A DNA stretch of 25,610 nt from VFKE01 sp031400955 (GTDB taxonomy: Bacteria > Verrucomicrobiota > Verrucomicrobiia > Verrucomicrobiales > Verrucomicrobiaceae), in assembly GCA_031400955.1 (NCBI GenBank), contig JANNQW010000045.1:1-25610 (forward strand), written 5' to 3'. Position numbers and translations under genes: made by a program. A model generated the notes under the pieces. It saw only the letters and a list, made by a program, of their open reading frames with translations, searched no databases and was not told where the DNA came from. Every line of letters starts with the position of its first letter. The first letter of the stretch is position 1. Shown piece by piece: positions 22,628 to 25,610 of the stretch.

Positions 22628-23032
22628 ATATTAGTAAGCCAAAATCAACCCCTTACATTGAATCTAACCCGAAAAATTCTTTTGAATCCGGCGATCATTG
22701 AGGGCGAGTTTAACGATCATGTCGCCGTTAACGACGGCCACATGGCAATGGTGTGAAGAAGTGTTTGCAGGGCATGCGCTCCACTTGCCCTGATTTCTGG
22801 AGATGTTTCTGGCGCGACGCCAACATTCTACATCTCCTCACGGGAAAGTGATGTTGGCTTGAGTTTGCCCGCCATCTTTGTATGGTTTCTCCATCAACAC
22901 CAGCGTGACTAGCATCATCAATGACACGAAGTGCCAGGCGATCGGAATCACGTGCGCTTCACCGATGAACGGTGAGGGCCAGCACCCGCCCTTGACTTCA
23001 AACTGCACGGAGAGCTGCGCGAGGAAAGACTG
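22628..23032. other. intergenic region without a confident gene
   Basis: This 405-base gap between the divergent sigma-factor and response-regulator genes holds the presumed promoters of both. A minus-strand frame ending at 22838 encodes one probable membrane helix (HVIPIAWHFVSLMMLVTLVL), but its only ATG start lies within the response-regulator gene, so I do not call it a gene. GAGGAAA at 23021-23027 is the ribosome site for the response regulator. Confidence 0.4.
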
Positions 23033-24448
23033 GTGACCATGACGCCTCCAGCAATCATCCTCATTGTTGACGACGAGAAGCACACCCGCGACGGACTGCG
23101 GCTTTCGCTTGAGGATGAATTTGATGTCTATGTCGCGGGAAATCTCGCGGAAGCCATGGAGTTCCTGCGCAACGATCAGGTCGATGTGATGCTCACCGAT
23201 CTGCGTCTGGCCGGGGAGAGCGGAATGGACCTCATCGAGCAGGCGCTGAAACTGCCCCGTCCGCCCCTTTGCATCATGATGACCGCATATGGCGGCGTGG
23301 ACACCGCCGTGGAAGCGATGAAGCGCGGCGCGTATGATTTCGTCACCAAGCCGCTCAATCTTGATGAGGTGGAGATTCTCATCAAGCGCGCGTTGAAAGG
23401 TCGCACGCTGGAGAAGGAGAACGTCGAACTAAAAAAGCAGGTCGAGCGCAAATACGCCGTCGAAGGTATCCTCGGTCAGAGCGAGATCATGAAACCGGTG
23501 ATCGACGTCATCGAGCAGGTCGCGCCAACGCGGGCCACTGTTTTGATCGAAGGCGAAAGCGGCACCGGCAAGGAGCTGGTCGCCCGGGCCATCCACAACC
23601 TCAGCGGACGTCCGAAGGCGAAACTTATCACCGTGCATTGCGCCGCGCTCTCCCCCACCGTGCTGGAAAGCGAACTCTTCGGCCACGAGAAAGGATCGTT
23701 CACCGGCGCGAACGAGAAACGCATCGGGCGTTTCGAGCTGGCGGATGGCGGCACCTTGTTTCTCGACGAGATCGGCGAGATCGACGCCAACGTGCAGGTC
23801 AAGCTCCTGCGCGCGCTGGGAGAACAGACCATTGAGCGCGTCGGCGGCAGCAAGCCCATTCAAGTGGACGTGCGCGTGGTGGCCGCGACCAACAAGGATC
23901 TCGCAAAGCTGGTGCAGGAAGGAAAGTTTCGCGAGGACCTCTTCTGGCGCTTGCGCGTGGTGCAGATCAAACTGCCGACACTGCGCGAGCGCAAAGGCGA
24001 CATCACGCTGCTGGCAGAGGCATTCTTGCGCGAACTCGCGGAGTTGAACCGCAAGCCTTACAAACCGCTCAGTGAGGACGCCCTGCAGACCCTCCTGGCC
24101 TACAACTGGCCGGGCAATGTCCGCGAACTCCGCACCGCACTGGAACACGGTGTCGTCATGTGCAACGCCGCGCGCGTGAGCCTGAAGCACCTGCCGCCTT
24201 ACCTCACGGGCGGGACGGGCATCTTGCTCCAGAAAAAGTCAGACGGGAACGGCAGCATGACCTCGACTGCTTCGTTGGCCGATCTGAATCTGGAAAAAAT
24301 GGAGCGCGCCATGATTGACGCCGCGCTTCAGCGCACCCAGGACAACCGCACCGAGGCCGCGGAATTGCTCGGCTTGAGCCGTCGCACGCTTCAGCGCAAG
24401 CTCCTTGAACTGGGGCGCGTGAAACGCGTAAAGCGCACCGTCAAATAA
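23033..24448 (+). CDS. NtrC-family sigma-54-dependent response regulator
   Basis: The 471-residue protein has a receiver domain (about 8-120; acidic D13-D14, phosphoacceptor D56 in MLTDLRL, K106 in TKPLN) and an AAA+ domain (about 145-385; Walker A GESGTGKE at 174-181, sigma-54 contact loop GSFTGA at 221-226, Walker B TLFLDEIGEI). A Fis-type helix-turn-helix follows (about 425-465, RTEAAELLGLSRRTLQRKL). It activates sigma-54 promoters when phosphorylated. A GTG start at 23033 follows GAGGAAA by five bases; ATG at 23039 is equally possible. No sensor kinase is in the window, so the signal is unknown. GSFTGA is a tolerated variant of GAFTGA. Confidence 0.95.
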   Translation: MTMTPPAIILIVDDEKHTRDGLRLSLEDEFDVYVAGNLAEAMEFLRNDQVDVMLTDLRLAGESGMDLIEQALKLPRPPLCIMMTAYGGVDTAVEAMKRGAYDFVTKPLNLDEVEILIKRALKGRTLEKENVELKKQVERKYAVEGILGQSEIMKPVIDVIEQVAPTRATVLIEGESGTGKELVARAIHNLSGRPKAKLITVHCAALSPTVLESELFGHEKGSFTGANEKRIGRFELADGGTLFLDEIGEIDANVQVKLLRALGEQTIERVGGSKPIQVDVRVVAATNKDLAKLVQEGKFREDLFWRLRVVQIKLPTLRERKGDITLLAEAFLRELAELNRKPYKPLSEDALQTLLAYNWPGNVRELRTALEHGVVMCNAARVSLKHLPPYLTGGTGILLQKKSDGNGSMTSTASLADLNLEKMERAMIDAALQRTQDNRTEAAELLGLSRRTLQRKLLELGRVKRVKRTVK

Positions 24449-24540
24449 TCACCTCTCGAAAAACACGCTGGCATTCGCCGGGCGTTCCGTAGCCCTCGCA
24501 TCACTAAGAAGACCCTTGGAGAGTTGGCGGTGATTCCATT

Positions 24541-24668
24541 TTTATGAGTCTCGCGCAATAAGGCGACAAAAGTGTTGGGGGCTACAAGCCCCCATTATAT
24601 GGGGCCAGGGCCAAGCTGGCCCCGACATCGATCCGGCGTAAGTTATCCTATAGCGCGAGACTTATTAA
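24541..24668. mobile_element. MITE-like element with terminal inverted repeats
   Basis: AGTCTCGCGC at 24547-24556 is inverted at 24653-24662, and the matching extends outward and inward with a few differences. Between the ends are hairpins GGGGGCT-ACA-AGCCCCC (24577-24593) and GGGGCCA/TGGCCCC (24601-24623), but no gene. The total is about 120 bases. Target duplication was not resolved. It could also be a terminator region for the response-regulator gene, although no T run follows the hairpins. Confidence 0.5.
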
Positions 24669-24745
24669 TAAGCCGTTGAACAATCAACAAAGAACAAGCG
24701 ACGTATTGCATTGAAAAAATGTTTAAATACTAGGACTGACCCTAT

Positions 24746-25096
24746 TTACGGAAGTTTGACGCATAATACGGCCTTGAGCGCCGCCGACCCGCTGCGTTCA
24801 TCCACGATCGCCTCCACCCAGCCCAGCGCGGGCAGGGCAGCAGTGTTGCCGACTGTTTTTTTGTCTGCCGGCTTTCTGAGATAAGCTCCCGTAGCGCGCC
24901 TCCTTCTCTGCACCCACGAGGCAAAAGTCTGATAATTGATGCCCGCTATCGCCGCAAACTTCATGCCGCTGAGCCCGCTGCGCTCAAACTCATCAAGGAC
25001 CCTCTCGCGTTGTCTGGCACCGGTCTTCACGCGGCCGAGCACATCAGTCTTCAACAAACGTCCAACTTTGTTTTCGTCGTAGGTATCATCCGTCAT
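24746..25096 (-). pseudogene. truncated IS66-type OrfA (TnpA-like) remnant
   Basis: The 116-residue frame has a helix-turn-helix-like segment (RERVLDEFERSGLSGMKFAA then INYQTFASWVQRRRR) typical of the accessory OrfA of IS66-family elements. It stops at VLCVKLP, where homologues usually continue into an LPGG-type segment. No OrfB or transposase gene follows on the minus strand below 24746. The degraded element sits with other repeats at the right end of the window. Confidence 0.6.
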
Positions 25097-25163
25097 AGGC
25101 AGATGCTATGACGCATATGACCTATGACGAGTCTTTCCATGGGGAGCTTGGCTTGACGCTTAC

Positions 25164-25239
25164 CTTAGTTAAGAGGGCTTTCCGTCTTCAACCCCTTGAT
25201 TCTACTTGGATTCATTAGCAGAAATAGTCCTTAACTAAG
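25164..25239. repeat. 10-bp inverted repeat upstream of the IS66 remnant
   Basis: CTTAGTTAAG (25164-25173) and CTTAACTAAG (25230-25239) are perfect inverted copies 56 bases apart. The phrase ACTGACCC follows at 25267 and recurs near 24734, on either side of the IS66 remnant. This may mark an element end or a stem; function unknown. Confidence 0.4.
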
Positions 25240-25277
25240 TGCCATTCTTGACAGACCCCTTTTCCCACTGACCCGTT

Positions 25278-25592
25278 TCACTTCACACCCATGCGCACTT
25301 TTGCATCCATTAATTCATCCGTTGGTGAAATCCGAGCAACCATAATCATTTCTGATAAATTCCCGAAAGACTTAAATTCGCCACTACTGGCATTAATCAA
25401 GAAATAGGATGCCTTGGTTTTTTGCACATACGGCTTACCAATCCATGATTGTTTAATCGCTGTTTCAATGAGTATCATTTGTCCTTTGATCAGAAATCTT
25501 GTCACGCCCTCAAGATGTACATCGTTGTCATCACCCACCAACAGCATCTTTTTGTTTATGTAGACCAAACTGTATGGGACAATGAGATCCAT
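25278..25592 (-). CDS. hypothetical protein, possibly cut by the window edge
   Basis: The visible frame from ATG 25592 encodes 104 residues, ending RISPTDELMDAKVRMGVK. No in-frame stop occurs in the 18 bases between the ATG and the window edge, so the true start may lie outside. The sequence is AT-rich compared with the rest of the window, with codon choices unlike the neighbouring GC-rich genes, which suggests recent transfer. No domain is recognised; the pattern of alternating strands and turns looks like a small soluble protein. Confidence 0.55.
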   Translation of the reverse strand: MDLIVPYSLVYINKKMLLVGDDNDVHLEGVTRFLIKGQMILIETAIKQSWIGKPYVQKTKASYFLINASSGEFKSFGNLSEMIMVARISPTDELMDAKVRMGVK

Positions 25593-25610
25593 TTTTGTGT
25601 AGTCGCTGGC

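Noticed and set aside
22838..23083. Minus-strand frame with one hydrophobic helix
   Set aside because: Its ATG lies inside the response-regulator gene; only weak GTG starts remain and no family is recognised.

Overview
The window looks like chromosomal DNA of a GC-rich environmental bacterium, most likely a member of Verrucomicrobiota. This is an inference from gene types (DUF1080 protein, GH-GT fusion, large repeat proteins, sulfonate-type ABC operon under an Rrf2 regulator) and from short palindromic intergenic repeats; no rRNA or classical marker is present. Most start codons lack a clear Shine-Dalgarno sequence.

Region 1 (1-4748, + strand) is the outstanding part. It opens with a tightly packed array of at least eight tRNA-like genes: Arg-TCG (cut by the window edge), Leu-TAG, Leu-TAA, Leu-CAA, Ser-GCT, Glu-TTC, Leu-GAG and Lys-TTT, followed by a Phe-GAA remnant. 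They fold as cloverleaves with matched acceptor stems and mostly encoded CCA. However, position 55 of the T loop is G instead of T, the GG of the D loop is missing, four carry Leu anticodons on short-variable-loop bodies, and two have C33. After the array comes a strongly structured non-coding segment (792-901), then four genes in a row: a slipin/SPFH membrane protein, an RlaP-type polymerase-beta nucleotidyltransferase, the RNA ligase RtcB and an HNH nuclease, with large hairpins in two of the gaps. The simplest reading is an RNA-repair or tRNA-damage response locus that carries its own supply of altered tRNAs as substrates, replacements or decoys. A canonical tRNA-Arg(TCT) at 4774-4849 on the other strand closes the region and serves as an internal contrast.

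Region 2 (4873-10787, mostly - strand) holds a small orphan ORF, a 1364-residue secreted protein built of five repeats of about 270 residues, a flavin-reductase-like protein, a trio of palindromic repeats, and a secreted DUF1080 protein preceded by a terminator-like hairpin in its leader.

Region 3 (10829-13997, + strand) is a compact run of a NagZ-like GH3 hexosaminidase, a coiled-coil zinc-ribbon protein and an MFS transporter. Region 4 (14167-17387, - strand) is an Rrf2 regulator plus a complete SsuABC/TauABC-like transporter, with a promoter that suggests a leaderless mRNA. RlmH and an unknown membrane protein follow.

Region 5 (18812-22627, - strand) contains a GH/glycosyltransferase fusion interrupted by two repeat elements, an overlapping MORN-type lipoprotein gene, and an ECF sigma factor with direct repeats upstream. 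Region 6 (23033-25610) contains a sigma-54-activating response regulator without a visible kinase, a MITE-like element, an IS66 OrfA remnant and an AT-rich ORF running toward the window edge, which together look like a mobile-element-rich boundary.
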